From contig CAMYXF010000015.1 of assembly GCA_947303185.1 (NCBI GenBank), positions 1 through 45,314 of the forward strand: DNA of 45,314 bases, in the 5' to 3' direction. A program made the translations under genes and the position numbers. The stretch's first letter is position 1. The number at the start of each line of letters is the position of its first letter. The stretch comes from an uncultured Clostridia bacterium (GTDB taxonomy: Bacteria > Bacillota > Clostridia > Saccharofermentanales > Saccharofermentanaceae). This document shows, one piece after another, positions 1 through 7,935 of this stretch. The notes under the pieces are model-generated. The model saw nothing but the letters and a program-made list of their open reading frames with translations. It was not told the DNA's origin and made no database searches.

Positions 1-13
1 GGGGTGAATAAAG

Positions 14-1759
14 ATGAGTAAGACAGTTGCAACTTGTATTGCCGAGACTAACCTTGTACAGGGTGAACCTCAGGAGAACGTGTTCTTTCTTACACTTTCA
101 CGTAAGATCGAAGACTTCCCGAACGAGTTCTTAAGAACAGCCAGATCCACATCTCCTATCCAGATCTGCGCAATCTTCTCGACAATCGGTCCTGATAATC
201 TTTCTGCCGTATTGAACCTTGAGCTTAATGCTGAGCTCGAAAAGATCGTAGCCGCTTGCTCAAATCAGGCAGTTCTCGATTTCGACGGTTTTGCAAATCA
301 GGTAATCAATAACCTTAACGTTAAGGTATGTAATTTCGCTGCCAACAAGGGAACGCAGTTCAAGACCTCAATGTCCATGTTCGTCATCGAAGGCGACATC
401 CTCCGTGTTATCCATGTAGGTATCACAAAGGCAGTATTGTTCAGAAACAACCGCATCATGCTCCTTACAGAAGAGCAGACTGTTGCGCACAGATATGTAC
501 AGATGGGTGCCATCCAGGCTTCAGAGGAGCTCACACACCCTGAGAACATGAATCTTACACAGTATCTCGGTAAGATGCCTCAGGAAGGTCCCGTTAACGC
601 AGATAAGAAGGTTCACTTAAAGCTCCAGGACGATGACGAATTGTTCCTCATGGGCGTAGGCCTATCAAGAAAGCTTCCTTCCCAGATGCGTAACTCCATC
701 ATCGCAAAGCCCTTATCTACGGAAGTTAAGTCCAAGGAAATCATCAATGCAGCCGTAAGCTACGGCTTGAAGGCAGGTCTCACACTTATCGATATCAAGG
801 TTGAGTCCACATTCCTTCTCCCGGGTGACGCTGTCATCAACAATAACCTCAAGAGCGATGCCCAGGTTGCAGCAAGACCCGGCGCTGCTTCAAAGGCTAA
901 GTCCAATGCATACAGCAATCTTGAATCCGACGGCGACTCATCTGATACGATCAACTTCGTTCCCGGTGAAGCAGGCAACGGCATTTCCGATGAGGAAGAA
1001 GAACCCATCGTTAACGAGAAGAAGGAGAAGGCTAAGACAGTCATCATTCCTATCGTTATCTTCATCGTCTGCATCGTTCTCGGCTTCGGTGTAACATTCA
1101 TGATCTTCAATATGAAGAATCTCATCAACTTCTCTGAGACATCAACATCTCTTGCAAATGCCAGCGCAGTAGGTTCAGTCCTTTACGCATCAAGCGACGG
1201 CGTTCCGGTATATTCATCCGCTTCACTCGACGGTACAGTCATTGCACAGCTCAAGCGCGGTGACGTTGTTACTCTCCAGGAAAAGGTTGATGATACTTTC
1301 TCCAAGGTTATTACAGCTAACAACGTAACAGGTTATATCCTTACAGCTCAGCTTCTTGACCACGATCCCACTCTGAACGATCCTACTACGGTTACAACCG
1401 GTGATCCTACACCTGCAGCTATTACTACAACAACAGAAACAGCTGCATCCATCGAGACAACAGCTGTTCAGACAGACAGAGTAAACAATGGCGGTGGCGG
1501 TTCAACAACTACTACGACAACAGCAGAGACATCTGAGACATCCGTTAACTCAACAGATGTTGAAGCACCCGAGCCTGATCAGACTTCTGAGACATCGGAG
1601 TCATCATCTGATACATCTGCTTCAGAGTCTTCATCAGAAACTTCTGAAACTCAAACAGAGGCAACAGAGCCTTCAGCTGAAGAAACACCTGCACCTGCTG
1701 ATACAGAACCTGCTACTGGCGGAGAAGGTGGCGAAGGCGGCGGAGACGCAACTGTTTAA
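14..1759 (+). CDS. PP2C-like pseudophosphatase with TM segment and SH3-like domain
   Basis: 581 aa. Residues 1 to about 265 resemble the PP2C (PPM) Ser/Thr phosphatase fold; the stretch around residues 132-167 (HVGITKAVLFRNNRI, then a V-x-QMG segment) follows the family pattern VGDSRAYLFRNG. The acidic residues that bind metal in active PPMs are not visible: no DGMGG box, GVG where SDG is expected (about 214-216), and no terminal DN motif. I therefore infer a catalytically dead domain. An acidic linker (303-340) leads to one transmembrane helix (about 342-366), an SH3-like segment (386-450) and a Thr/Ser/Glu-rich tail ending in Gly repeats, presumably outside the cell. The start is ATG with GGGGTG upstream. 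It may be a membrane sensor or a scaffold; its partner is unknown. Genes upstream lie outside the window. Confidence 0.7.
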   Translation: MSKTVATCIAETNLVQGEPQENVFFLTLSRKIEDFPNEFLRTARSTSPIQICAIFSTIGPDNLSAVLNLELNAELEKIVAACSNQAVLDFDGFANQVINNLNVKVCNFAANKGTQFKTSMSMFVIEGDILRVIHVGITKAVLFRNNRIMLLTEEQTVAHRYVQMGAIQASEELTHPENMNLTQYLGKMPQEGPVNADKKVHLKLQDDDELFLMGVGLSRKLPSQMRNSIIAKPLSTEVKSKEIINAAVSYGLKAGLTLIDIKVESTFLLPGDAVINNNLKSDAQVAARPGAASKAKSNAYSNLESDGDSSDTINFVPGEAGNGISDEEEEPIVNEKKEKAKTVIIPIVIFIVCIVLGFGVTFMIFNMKNLINFSETSTSLANASAVGSVLYASSDGVPVYSSASLDGTVIAQLKRGDVVTLQEKVDDTFSKVITANNVTGYILTAQLLDHDPTLNDPTTVTTGDPTPAAITTTTETAASIETTAVQTDRVNNGGGGSTTTTTTAETSETSVNSTDVEAPEPDQTSETSESSSDTSASESSSETSETQTEATEPSAEETPAPADTEPATGGEGGEGGGDATV

Positions 1760-1783
1760 TTCAAACTAAGATCTAATTTATGT

Positions 1784-1812
1784 AGGGGTTGTCTCAAAAA
1801 GAGATGACCCCT
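1784..1812 (+). terminator. Stem-loop after the PP2C-like gene
   Basis: A 12-bp stem (AGGGGTTGTCTC with GAGATGACCCCT, two G-T wobbles) closes a 5-nt A loop 24 bp after the stop codon. No clear T tract follows, so termination is likely but not certain. Confidence 0.5.
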
Positions 1813-1850
1813 AATAATTTGATAAGAATTGAGCCTTGATTTAAGTGTGA

Positions 1851-2089
1851 ACCCACTAAACTTCGTTTTTAAGACGTTTAGTGGGTATGTTTTCGATAAT
1901 TTAATGACCGTATAGGCGCTCGGGTACCCACTAAATTACTGTTTGGGGCAAGTTAGTGGGTATTTCTTTGATTTCGTGACGTGATTATTACCCACTAAAG
2001 TGTTGGTTTTAGCAGATTAGTTGGTATATTCACTTTGCATGCTTGAATCTGATACCCACTTAACTGCCGAATTTCTTTTGTTAGTGGGT
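1851..2089. repeat. Subfamily A of the hairpin array (four units)
   Basis: Arms are ACCCACTAAA and TTTAGTGGGT. This half is the more decayed: unit 3 has a C/T mismatch at the co-varying position, units 2 and 3 lose the innermost pair, and unit 4 needs a one-base bulge. Gaps are 39, 28 and 28 bp. Confidence 0.9.
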
Positions 2090-2093
2090 AGCG

Positions 2094-2350
2094 ACCGACT
2101 AAATTGCGTTTTTTCGATGTTTAGTCGGTAATTCTTTCGATAATTCGGGCCCGAAAACCTCTAATGAACCGACTAAATCTCATATACGAGGATTTAGTCG
2201 GTAATTTCATGCTCTTGCGTTGCAATTTTCGCCGTAATTTACCGACTAAAGCGCTGTTATTCGCCGTTTAGTCGGTAATCTTATCGAAATCCCGATTCCC
2301 AAACGCCACAACTCACCGACTAAATCCTCGTTTTCAAGACTTTAGTCGGT
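2094..2350. repeat. Subfamily B of the hairpin array (four units)
   Basis: Arms are ACCGACTAAA and TTTAGTCGGT, perfect in all four units, with a uniform 38-bp gap (period 73-74 bp). In unit 6 the stem extends to 12 bp. Only 4 bp separate the first B unit from the last A unit. Confidence 0.9.
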
Positions 2351-2360
2351 ATACCTCCAC

Positions 2361-2396
2361 AAATAAAAAGGAATGCCCATAACTGAGCATTCCCTT
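2361..2396 (-). terminator. Rho-independent terminator of lysC
   Basis: Read on the minus strand, GGAATGC and GCATTCC (2370-2376 and 2387-2393) form a stem flanked by A and T runs, with TTTTTATTT following at 2361-2369. Its place just after the lysC stop fits. It may work weakly on the plus strand too. Confidence 0.85.
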
Positions 2397-2423
2397 TGAA
2401 GTCTAAGTAATCAGAACCGTGAA

Positions 2424-3776
2424 TTAATAGCGGAACAATTCCTTGTAGAGAACTCTTACCGCATAAGAGCAGTAGGATTCGGATACACCGAACATCATGG
2501 AGATCTCGGATGCGCCCTGGTTAACGATTCTCAGGTTGATGCCGGCATTGGAGAGGGCAGAAGCTGCTCTTGCCATGATACCGACGGAATTTGCCATAGC
2601 TTCACCGACGATCATTACGATTGCGAGGTCTCTGTCTACCTTAACGTCAGCTTCGAGTTCCTTCTTGATTCTGTCTACGATGACAGCTTCCTTTTCTTCT
2701 GTGAAGTACTTCTTGCGGAGAACGATAGTTACTGTATCGATTCCGGAAGGGATGTGGTCGATGGAGATTGCTTCATCGGAGAAGATCTTGAGGAGCTGTG
2801 CGAGGAAGCCGACCTGACGGTTCATCATGTACTTGCTTACTGTTACTGTAGCAAAGCCCTTGTCACCAGCGATACCTGTTACAAGTGAATCGTAGTGGGA
2901 ACGCTTGGATACGATCATTGTGCCCTTAGCGGAAGGGTTGTTCGTGTTCTTGATGTTGAGCGGGATTCCGCGTGCGAAAACAGGATAGATAGCTTCTTCG
3001 TGAAGAACTGTGAATCCTGCATATGAGAGCTCTCTCATTTCGTCGTAAGTGATCTCTGTGATAGGGAAGGGATTCTTTACGAGGTTGGGGTTAACAGCGA
3101 AAACGTTGTCAACGTCAGTCCAGTTCTCATATACGTCAGCGCCAACGGAAGCTGCGAGGATGGAACCTGTGATGTCGGAACCGCCTCTGGAGAATGTTAT
3201 GATCTTACCTGTCTTGGATACGCCGTAGAAACCGGGGAATACGAGGAGCTTGTCTGTCTCATCCTTGAGCTTTGCGAGGTTGTCGTATGACTCAGGGAGG
3301 ATAACAGCCTTGCCTGCTTCATCGTGCTCAAGATAAAGACCGCACTCATCAGGATTGCAGTACTTTGCAGGGTGGCCTGTTGATGTGAGATAGAAAGCTA
3401 CGAGTCTTGCGCAGCAGTCTTCACCCATAGCCTTTACTGAATCGAGGTAAGCTACGTCTTCTGTGTAGTCAGCCTTAACGATCTTGAGGAGTCTTTCCTC
3501 GATGTCGGGAAGTGCTTCCTTAACGTTGAGCTCTTCTGCGATCTCTTCGTAACGAGCGAGAACAGCAGCAACTTCTTTATCGTAGGATTCGCCGGCCAGT
3601 CTAGCCTTGGCAACGGCAATGAGAAGGTCCGTTACCTTGATGTCATCCTTTGTGCGCTTACCGGGCGCAGATACTACCATGATCTTACGATCTTCGTCTG
3701 CTAAGAGAATGTTGCAGACCTTCTGAATCTGGAATGCGTTGGCAAGAGATGATCCGCCGAATTTTGTAACTTTCAT
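2424..3776 (-). CDS. lysC: Aspartate kinase
   Basis: 450 aa, the usual length for a monofunctional aspartokinase. It phosphorylates L-aspartate with ATP, the first step towards lysine, diaminopimelate, threonine and methionine. The kinase signature KFGGSS is at residues 5-10, FSRGGSDITG lies in the central amino-acid kinase domain, and two ACT-type regulatory segments fill roughly residues 300-450, so feedback control by an end-product amino acid is expected. ATG start with AAGGAG a few bases upstream. It is transcribed alone, with its own terminator, and diverges from the yqeG-like gene across 132 bp. That gap is too short for a complete lysine riboswitch and I see none. Confidence 0.95.
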   Translation of the reverse strand: MKVTKFGGSSLANAFQIQKVCNILLADEDRKIMVVSAPGKRTKDDIKVTDLLIAVAKARLAGESYDKEVAAVLARYEEIAEELNVKEALPDIEERLLKIVKADYTEDVAYLDSVKAMGEDCCARLVAFYLTSTGHPAKYCNPDECGLYLEHDEAGKAVILPESYDNLAKLKDETDKLLVFPGFYGVSKTGKIITFSRGGSDITGSILAASVGADVYENWTDVDNVFAVNPNLVKNPFPITEITYDEMRELSYAGFTVLHEEAIYPVFARGIPLNIKNTNNPSAKGTMIVSKRSHYDSLVTGIAGDKGFATVTVSKYMMNRQVGFLAQLLKIFSDEAISIDHIPSGIDTVTIVLRKKYFTEEKEAVIVDRIKKELEADVKVDRDLAIVMIVGEAMANSVGIMARAASALSNAGINLRIVNQGASEISMMFGVSESYCSYAVRVLYKELFRY

Positions 3777-3908
3777 TGTTTTATGCTCCTTGACTTGTCA
3801 TATAGCCATATAATAATATCACAGGCGCGAAAAAATATGATTATAATTGTTTTAACGCGTAGAAATTAGACGGTTTGAACACTGCCGCTAAGCAAATAGG
3901 AGTTTTCT

Positions 3909-4406
3909 TTGAACATTTTCAAAGCAATGAAGCCCGAAAAAGTATATGAAAGCCTTGTCCACATCCCGTGGGACGAGCTTTACGGCAGCGGTATAGAGAC
4001 GGCGCTTCTGGATTTCGACAACACGTTAGGCCCCGATCACGCAACAGAACCTGAAGAATACAGTTATGAGTGCGTTAAGATGATCCAGGAAAAGGGAATA
4101 AAGTGCTGTCTGGTATCCAACGCTAAGTCAGGAAGATCAGCCAAGATCGCTGAAATGCTTAATATTCCGGTCGTTACATATGCAAACAAGCCCGGAACCT
4201 CAGGTATTTTCCGTGCGATCGAACTCATGAAGACCACGCCTGATAAGAGCGTTATGGTAGGAGACCAGGTGTTTACCGATGTCATCGCCGGTAACAGGGC
4301 AGGGGTAAAGACCTTAATGGTTGAGAAGCTTCACAAGAAGGAGATATGGTACGTTCTTCTTAAGAGGCCGTTTGAGAAACTGGTCAGACTTATCGGTAAA
4401 TTTTGA
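3909..4406 (+). CDS. YqeG-family HAD phosphatase (class IIIA)
   Basis: 165 aa. HAD motifs are present in order: LLDFDNTL (motif I, nucleophile Asp), LVSNAK (motif II) and GDQVFTDVIAGNRAG (motifs III/IV). Length and motifs match YqeG of Firmicutes, a phosphatase-like protein often linked to phosphatidylglycerophosphate phosphatase activity; the substrate here is not established. I chose the TTG at 3909 because AGGAG at 3898-3902 sits 6 bp upstream; the next ATG (3927) would be about 24 bp from that site. It precedes efp by 97 bp. Confidence 0.88.
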   Translation: MNIFKAMKPEKVYESLVHIPWDELYGSGIETALLDFDNTLGPDHATEPEEYSYECVKMIQEKGIKCCLVSNAKSGRSAKIAEMLNIPVVTYANKPGTSGIFRAIELMKTTPDKSVMVGDQVFTDVIAGNRAGVKTLMVEKLHKKEIWYVLLKRPFEKLVRLIGKF

Positions 4407-4432
4407 TAATATGACTAATAAGCTTTGGCTAC

Positions 4433-4461
4433 TTGCATAGAATCACTCTTTCAAGTAAAAT
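4433..4461 (+). promoter_or_regulatory. Probable sigma-A promoter for efp
   Basis: TTGCAT (4433-4438) and TAAAAT (4456-4461) are separated by 17 bp, about 40 bp upstream of the efp start. Confidence 0.6.
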
Positions 4462-4503
4462 TACACAGTTAAGCACTTATTTATTAAAAAAGGAGAATAA
4501 TTT

Positions 4504-5061
4504 ATGATCAGCGCAGGAGACTTCAGAAACGGTTTGTGTTTTGAGATGGACGATCAGGTTTATCAGGTCGTTGAGTTCCAGCACGTTAAGCCCGGTAAAG
4601 GAGCTGCATTCGTAAGAACAAAGTACAAGAATGTTAAGACAGGATCTGTAGTTGAAAGATCTTTTAACCCTAACGAGAAGTTTGAGCAGGCTCAGCTTAC
4701 AAGACAGGATATGCAGTATATCTATTCTGACGGCGATCTCTACTACTTCATGGATCAGGAGACATATGAGCAGACACCTATCCACCAGGATAAGATCGGT
4801 GACGGCATCAAGTTCCTCAAGGAAGAGATGGTTTGCAAGGTTGTATCTTACAAGGGCGATATCTTCCAGGTAGAGCTTCCTATCACAGTAGTTCTTGAGA
4901 TCACAGAGTGTGAGCCCGGTGTTAAGGGTGATACAGCAAACAACGCTTCCAAGTATGCTACTCTTGAGACAGGCGCTGTTGTTAAGGTACCTCTCTTCGT
5001 TAACCAGGGTGAGAAGATCAAGGTTGACACAAGAACAGGCGAATATCTCGAAAGAGCTTAA
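4504..5061 (+). CDS. efp: Elongation factor P
   Basis: 185 aa, full length. EF-P binds between the P and E sites of the ribosome and relieves stalling at consecutive prolines. The N-terminal KOW-like domain carries the tip loop KPGKGAAF, with the usually modified or functional lysine at residue 32. Two OB-fold domains follow, ending in the conserved [20 protein letters not shown] start with AAGGAG upstream. The gene has its own promoter-like site and a strong terminator, so it is probably monocistronic. I see no dedicated EF-P modification gene in the window. Confidence 0.98.
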   Translation: MISAGDFRNGLCFEMDDQVYQVVEFQHVKPGKGAAFVRTKYKNVKTGSVVERSFNPNEKFEQAQLTRQDMQYIYSDGDLYYFMDQETYEQTPIHQDKIGDGIKFLKEEMVCKVVSYKGDIFQVELPITVVLEITECEPGVKGDTANNASKYATLETGAVVKVPLFVNQGEKIKVDTRTGEYLERA

Positions 5062-5074
5062 GTTTTGAATTGAT

Positions 5075-5113
5075 CTGCCGTAAGCGGGTTTTCTGCTTAC
5101 GGCAGTTATTTAT
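5075..5113 (+). terminator. Terminator after efp
   Basis: A perfect 11-bp stem, CTGCCGTAAGC with GCTTACGGCAG (5075-5085 and 5095-5105), is followed by TTATTTAT. Confidence 0.88.
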
Positions 5114-5150
5114 CCGCACCTTTAAAGTTTAGATCATTCAAGGAACCGAT

Positions 5151-5519
5151 ATGGAAGACAATACTAACATCGAATCCATAAAAGGCGATCGTTCAATGAC
5201 CCAGGGCTTTGTAGCCCAGTACGCATCTGAAGCTGCGCTCCAGATTGACGGTGTTTTGTCATTGGTTCCTTCTTTTGCTGTTGCGCTTAAGGAAAAAGCG
5301 GGTGTAGTACATGAGGGCAAAGGGGTACGAGTTGTTTTCGGTGATGCCGAAGAAGGCTCAGTATCGATCACCGTATATCCTATCGTTAAGTACGGAATGA
5401 TCATTCCCGAGATTGCCTGGATGATTCAGGAAAAAGTTAAAAAGGACGTCGAGCGCTTTACCGGACTTACGGTAGAGAGTGTCGACGTTTATGTTTGCGG
5501 GGTTGAGGAGGTTTCATGA
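5151..5519 (+). CDS. Asp23/Gls24-family envelope stress protein
   Basis: 122 aa with the Asp23 fold pattern: an early YASEAALQIDGVLSL segment, a central SITVYPIVKYG strand and a C-terminal QEKVKKDVERFTGLTVESVDVYV helix-strand unit. Asp23/Gls24 proteins are alkaline-shock or envelope-stress proteins that gather at the membrane through AmaP-type anchors. Its stop overlaps the next gene by 4 nt (ATGA), and the next two genes encode that kind of anchor and a DUF2273 protein, so the three probably act together. The position before nusB matches yqhY of other Firmicutes. Confidence 0.88.
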   Translation: MEDNTNIESIKGDRSMTQGFVAQYASEAALQIDGVLSLVPSFAVALKEKAGVVHEGKGVRVVFGDAEEGSVSITVYPIVKYGMIIPEIAWMIQEKVKKDVERFTGLTVESVDVYVCGVEEVS

Positions 5520-6070
5520 ATTCCTTTATCAGAGCATTGATGTTCATATATTCCGTCGTAATAGCCGTCATTTCCGTCGTGCTGTTATACGCTCTTGTTG
5601 ATGATGGTATCTTTGCGGATATCCTTTCACCTCTGTCCACAATAGTTACAGGCCCTGTAAGCAGATATATCTACCTCGGCGTTCTGATGCTTCTCTTCAT
5701 CACGTCGATTGTTTCCATTATGAACATCATCACATCTGGAAGACTCAACCGTACAAGACTCAGAAAGAATGACATCGGTACAGTTGATATCGGACCTGAT
5801 GCAATCGAGAGTATCGCTCTTAATGCAGCAAAGTCTGCACAGGTCGGTATCAAGAGCGCCAGATGCCACGTTGCTCCTGCCAAGAACCAGGCACTCAAAG
5901 TAACGGTATCTACTGAGCTCTATTCAAACGTTGAAATTCCTTCTTCAATGGCTAAGGTTCAGGAGAAGGTAAAGAAGGATATCGAGAGATATACCGGTAT
6001 CGCAGTAGAACAGGTTATCGTCAGAGTCTCCAAGGTTGAACAGGCTCAGACAAAGGTTGAGAGCAGATAA
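5516..6070 (+). CDS. amaP: AmaP-type membrane anchor with Asp23-like domain
   Basis: 184 aa. Two hydrophobic segments (about residues 7-30 and 50-72) are followed by a cytoplasmic Asp23-like domain with the same ending as its neighbour (EKVKKDIERYTGIAVEQVIVRVSKV). This is the layout of AmaP, which holds Asp23 at the membrane. The start codon overlaps the upstream stop by 4 nt, so translation is probably coupled. Only 2 bp separate it from the DUF2273 gene. Confidence 0.85.
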   Translation: MNSFIRALMFIYSVVIAVISVVLLYALVDDGIFADILSPLSTIVTGPVSRYIYLGVLMLLFITSIVSIMNIITSGRLNRTRLRKNDIGTVDIGPDAIESIALNAAKSAQVGIKSARCHVAPAKNQALKVTVSTELYSNVEIPSSMAKVQEKVKKDIERYTGIAVEQVIVRVSKVEQAQTKVESR

Positions 6071-6072
6071 TA

Positions 6073-6309
6073 ATGGAAAGGTTTTTATCCAAACTTTTCG
6101 AGAAACTCCGTAACACCAAGGCTGGTGTTATATTTGCTGTCCTGTTCTTTATCATAGGATTATTACTTTGCATATTCGGGTTCTTTAAGACCCTTTTTAT
6201 CATATTAATGACAGCGGTAGGCTTCTTTGTAGGTTCGTTCCTCTTTTCCGATACGAGCAAGTTCAAGAAATTCCTTGACAGGATTTTGCCTCCGGGGAGG
6301 TTCAGATGA
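6073..6309 (+). CDS. DUF2273-family small membrane protein
   Basis: 78 aa: a basic N-terminus, two hydrophobic helices (about residues 18-38 and 40-61) separated by a short turn, and a basic C-terminus. Proteins of this type accompany Asp23/AmaP genes in many Firmicutes; their molecular role is not known. It overlaps nusB by 4 nt (ATGA at 6306). Confidence 0.8.
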   Translation: MERFLSKLFEKLRNTKAGVIFAVLFFIIGLLLCIFGFFKTLFIILMTAVGFFVGSFLFSDTSKFKKFLDRILPPGRFR

Positions 6310-6704
6310 GTAGAATCGAGACACGTGAGCATGCAATGGAGTTATTGTTCCAGATTGGTTTCAGAAATGACCCCATCAGCAATCAGATAGAGACATTCAA
6401 GGAGAATTATCCTGAAGTAGTTGAGGACGAAGCTTATTTCCTCGACATCGTTTACGGCGTCATCAACAGCAGAGACGAGCTTGATGAGAAGTTCGTTCCT
6501 TTCCTTAAGAACTGGAAGCTCGAGCGTCTCCCTCAGACAGACAGAATCATTCTTGAAATCGCGGTATATGAGATCCTCACGGTTGAGGAGATCCCTACAT
6601 CCGTATCTATCAATGAGGCAGTCAAGCTTGCGAAGAAATTCGGAACTGACAACTCATCATCCTATATCAACGGCGTATTGAGCAACTTCGTTAAGAGCAT
6701 CTGA
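6306..6704 (+). CDS. nusB: Transcription antitermination factor NusB
   Basis: 132 aa, full length. NusB with NusE (S10) binds boxA RNA and supports antitermination of rRNA transcription. The N-terminal SRIETREHAMELLFQI and the C-terminal PTSVSINEAVKLAKKFG segment are typical of the family. It starts inside the stop of the DUF2273 gene and ends 4 bp before xseA, so it is part of a dense operon. Confidence 0.95.
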   Translation: MSRIETREHAMELLFQIGFRNDPISNQIETFKENYPEVVEDEAYFLDIVYGVINSRDELDEKFVPFLKNWKLERLPQTDRIILEIAVYEILTVEEIPTSVSINEAVKLAKKFGTDNSSSYINGVLSNFVKSI

Positions 6705-6708
6705 ACTC

Positions 6709-7935
6709 ATGTTCGACTTTGATAGCGTAAGCCGTCTTAACGGCTACATAAAACAATCCCTCGCTGACAATCCTTATCTTGCCGATTTTTCCGTAGTGGG
6801 CGAGATATCGCAGTACACTGTGTCAGCAAGAGGTCACGCTTATTTCTCTATCAAAGATGATCAGTGCGTAATTAACTGCGCTATTTTCGCAAGACAGAGA
6901 TCGCAGCTTAAGATCGAGCCCGAGATCGGCATGAAGGTCAAGGTTTTCGGCGGCGTCGATTTCTATGCACAGGGCGGAAAACTCCAGGTGATCGCCACCA
7001 AGATCGAAGAGATGGGAGCAGGCGATCTTCACGAGCAGTTTAATAAGCTTTTCAAGAAACTTCAGGATGAGGGACTTTTCGACGGTGCGCACAAGAAGTC
7101 GATACCGATCCTTCCCAGGCGTATCGGCGTAGTAACTTCCGCATCAGGAAAAGTCATTGCTGATATCGTTAACACTATTCGAAAAAGAAATCCCCATCAC
7201 GATGTTCTTCTTTATCCTGCAAGCGTTCAGGGAACAGAGTGTCCTCCTGAAGTAATTGCAGGTATTCAGTATTTCAACAATGAAAAGAACGTAGACGTAA
7301 TCATCGTCGCAAGAGGCGGCGGTTCTTATGAAGAGCTCTTCTGCTTTAACGATGAGGGCATAGCAAGAGCAGTTTATGCAAGTGAGATTCCTGTTATCTC
7401 TGCTATCGGTCATGAGCCTGATTATACGATAATCGACTATGTTGCAGACGTAAGAGCGGCAACGCCTACAGCAGCAGGAGAGATGGTTATCGCTTCATAT
7501 GCTGACCAGAAGAAAGACATTGATAATCTTGCGCTTAACCTTGATATATCGATCAACCAGTTTATCGATTCAAGACGCAAAGCGCTTGATGTTTATAAGA
7601 ACCATAAGGCACTTCATTCACCCGCGTACTATGCGAGCGAGCAGCAGGCTGTCGTAAGGGAACTCAGGACAAGACTTGAAGCTTTGTCAGGCAACTTCGT
7701 AAAGCAGACTGCTTCTGAGATAAATGAAGTTAAGGTAAGACTTGATGCGCTCAATCCCGGCAACGTGCTTAAGAGAGGTTACTCTTATGTATGTGACGGT
7801 GACGGTAAGGCGATCGAATCGGTTAAATCTGTCAAAAGGGGCGACAACGTAAGCATCGTTCTGTCTGACGGTACATTGTTGAGTGAGATTAAAGATATTG
7901 CGAATAAAGATGACGGAGGAAATAAGAATGCCTAA
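6709..7935 (+). CDS. xseA: Exodeoxyribonuclease VII large subunit
   Basis: 408 aa. With XseB it forms exonuclease VII, which degrades single-stranded DNA from both ends. The N-terminal OB domain (FSVVGEIS through FGGVDFYAQGGKLQV) is followed by the catalytic region with IGVVTSASGKVIADI and the diagnostic VARGGGSYEEL at about residues 196-206. A coiled-coil C-terminal part carries LNPGNVLKRGYSYV. It overlaps the likely xseB start by 8 nt. Confidence 0.97.
   Translation: MFDFDSVSRLNGYIKQSLADNPYLADFSVVGEISQYTVSARGHAYFSIKDDQCVINCAIFARQRSQLKIEPEIGMKVKVFGGVDFYAQGGKLQVIATKIEEMGAGDLHEQFNKLFKKLQDEGLFDGAHKKSIPILPRRIGVVTSASGKVIADIVNTIRKRNPHHDVLLYPASVQGTECPPEVIAGIQYFNNEKNVDVIIVARGGGSYEELFCFNDEGIARAVYASEIPVISAIGHEPDYTIIDYVADVRAATPTAAGEMVIASYADQKKDIDNLALNLDISINQFIDSRRKALDVYKNHKALHSPAYYASEQQAVVRELRTRLEALSGNFVKQTASEINEVKVRLDALNPGNVLKRGYSYVCDGDGKAIESVKSVKRGDNVSIVLSDGTLLSEIKDIANKDDGGNKNA

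Larger units (their letters stand above)
1851..2350. repeat. Array of eight 36-bp palindromic hairpin units with co-varying arms
   Basis: Each unit is ACCSACTAAA, a loop of 16 bp (15 in unit 6), then TTTAGTSGGT. Units: 1851-1886, 1926-1961, 1990-2025, 2054-2089, 2094-2129, 2168-2202, 2241-2276, 2315-2350. Units 1-4 carry C at arm position 4 and G opposite it; units 5-8 carry G and C, so pairing is kept by a double change. Imperfections: the last arm pair is lost in units 2 and 3, unit 3 has a C/T mismatch at arm position 4, and unit 4 has one bulged T. The base after the right arm is A in all eight. Gaps are 39, 28, 28, 4, 38, 38 and 38 bp. Some loops are related: units 1 and 8 share CGTTTT and AAGAC. 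Gaps after units 1 and 5 share TTTCGATAATT. No ORF or T tract explains the array. It lies between convergent genes. Function unknown. Confidence 0.95.

Noticed and set aside
1851..2350. CRISPR array, because of the 36-bp units and 38-bp gaps
   Set aside because: Only the arms are conserved; the 16-bp centres differ between units, gaps of 4, 28 and 39 bp occur, some gaps are related to each other, and no cas gene is present.
1851..2350. Integron attC sites or REP/RAYT elements
   Set aside because: The core RYYYAAC/GTTRRRY pattern is absent, no GTAG-type foot is consistent across units, and neither an integron integrase nor a Y1 transposase is encoded in the window.
1851..2350. A run of intrinsic terminators
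   Set aside because: None of the eight hairpins is followed by a T tract, and dedicated stem-loops already end both flanking genes.
3777..3908. Lysine riboswitch upstream of lysC
   Set aside because: The gap is 132 bp and shared with the divergent gene; a lysine riboswitch with its expression platform would not fit, and no matching helices were seen.
7883..7927. Upstream start of xseB inside xseA
   Set aside because: GGAGG at 7916-7920 points to the ATG at 7928, and the extra 15 residues are not part of the XseB family.
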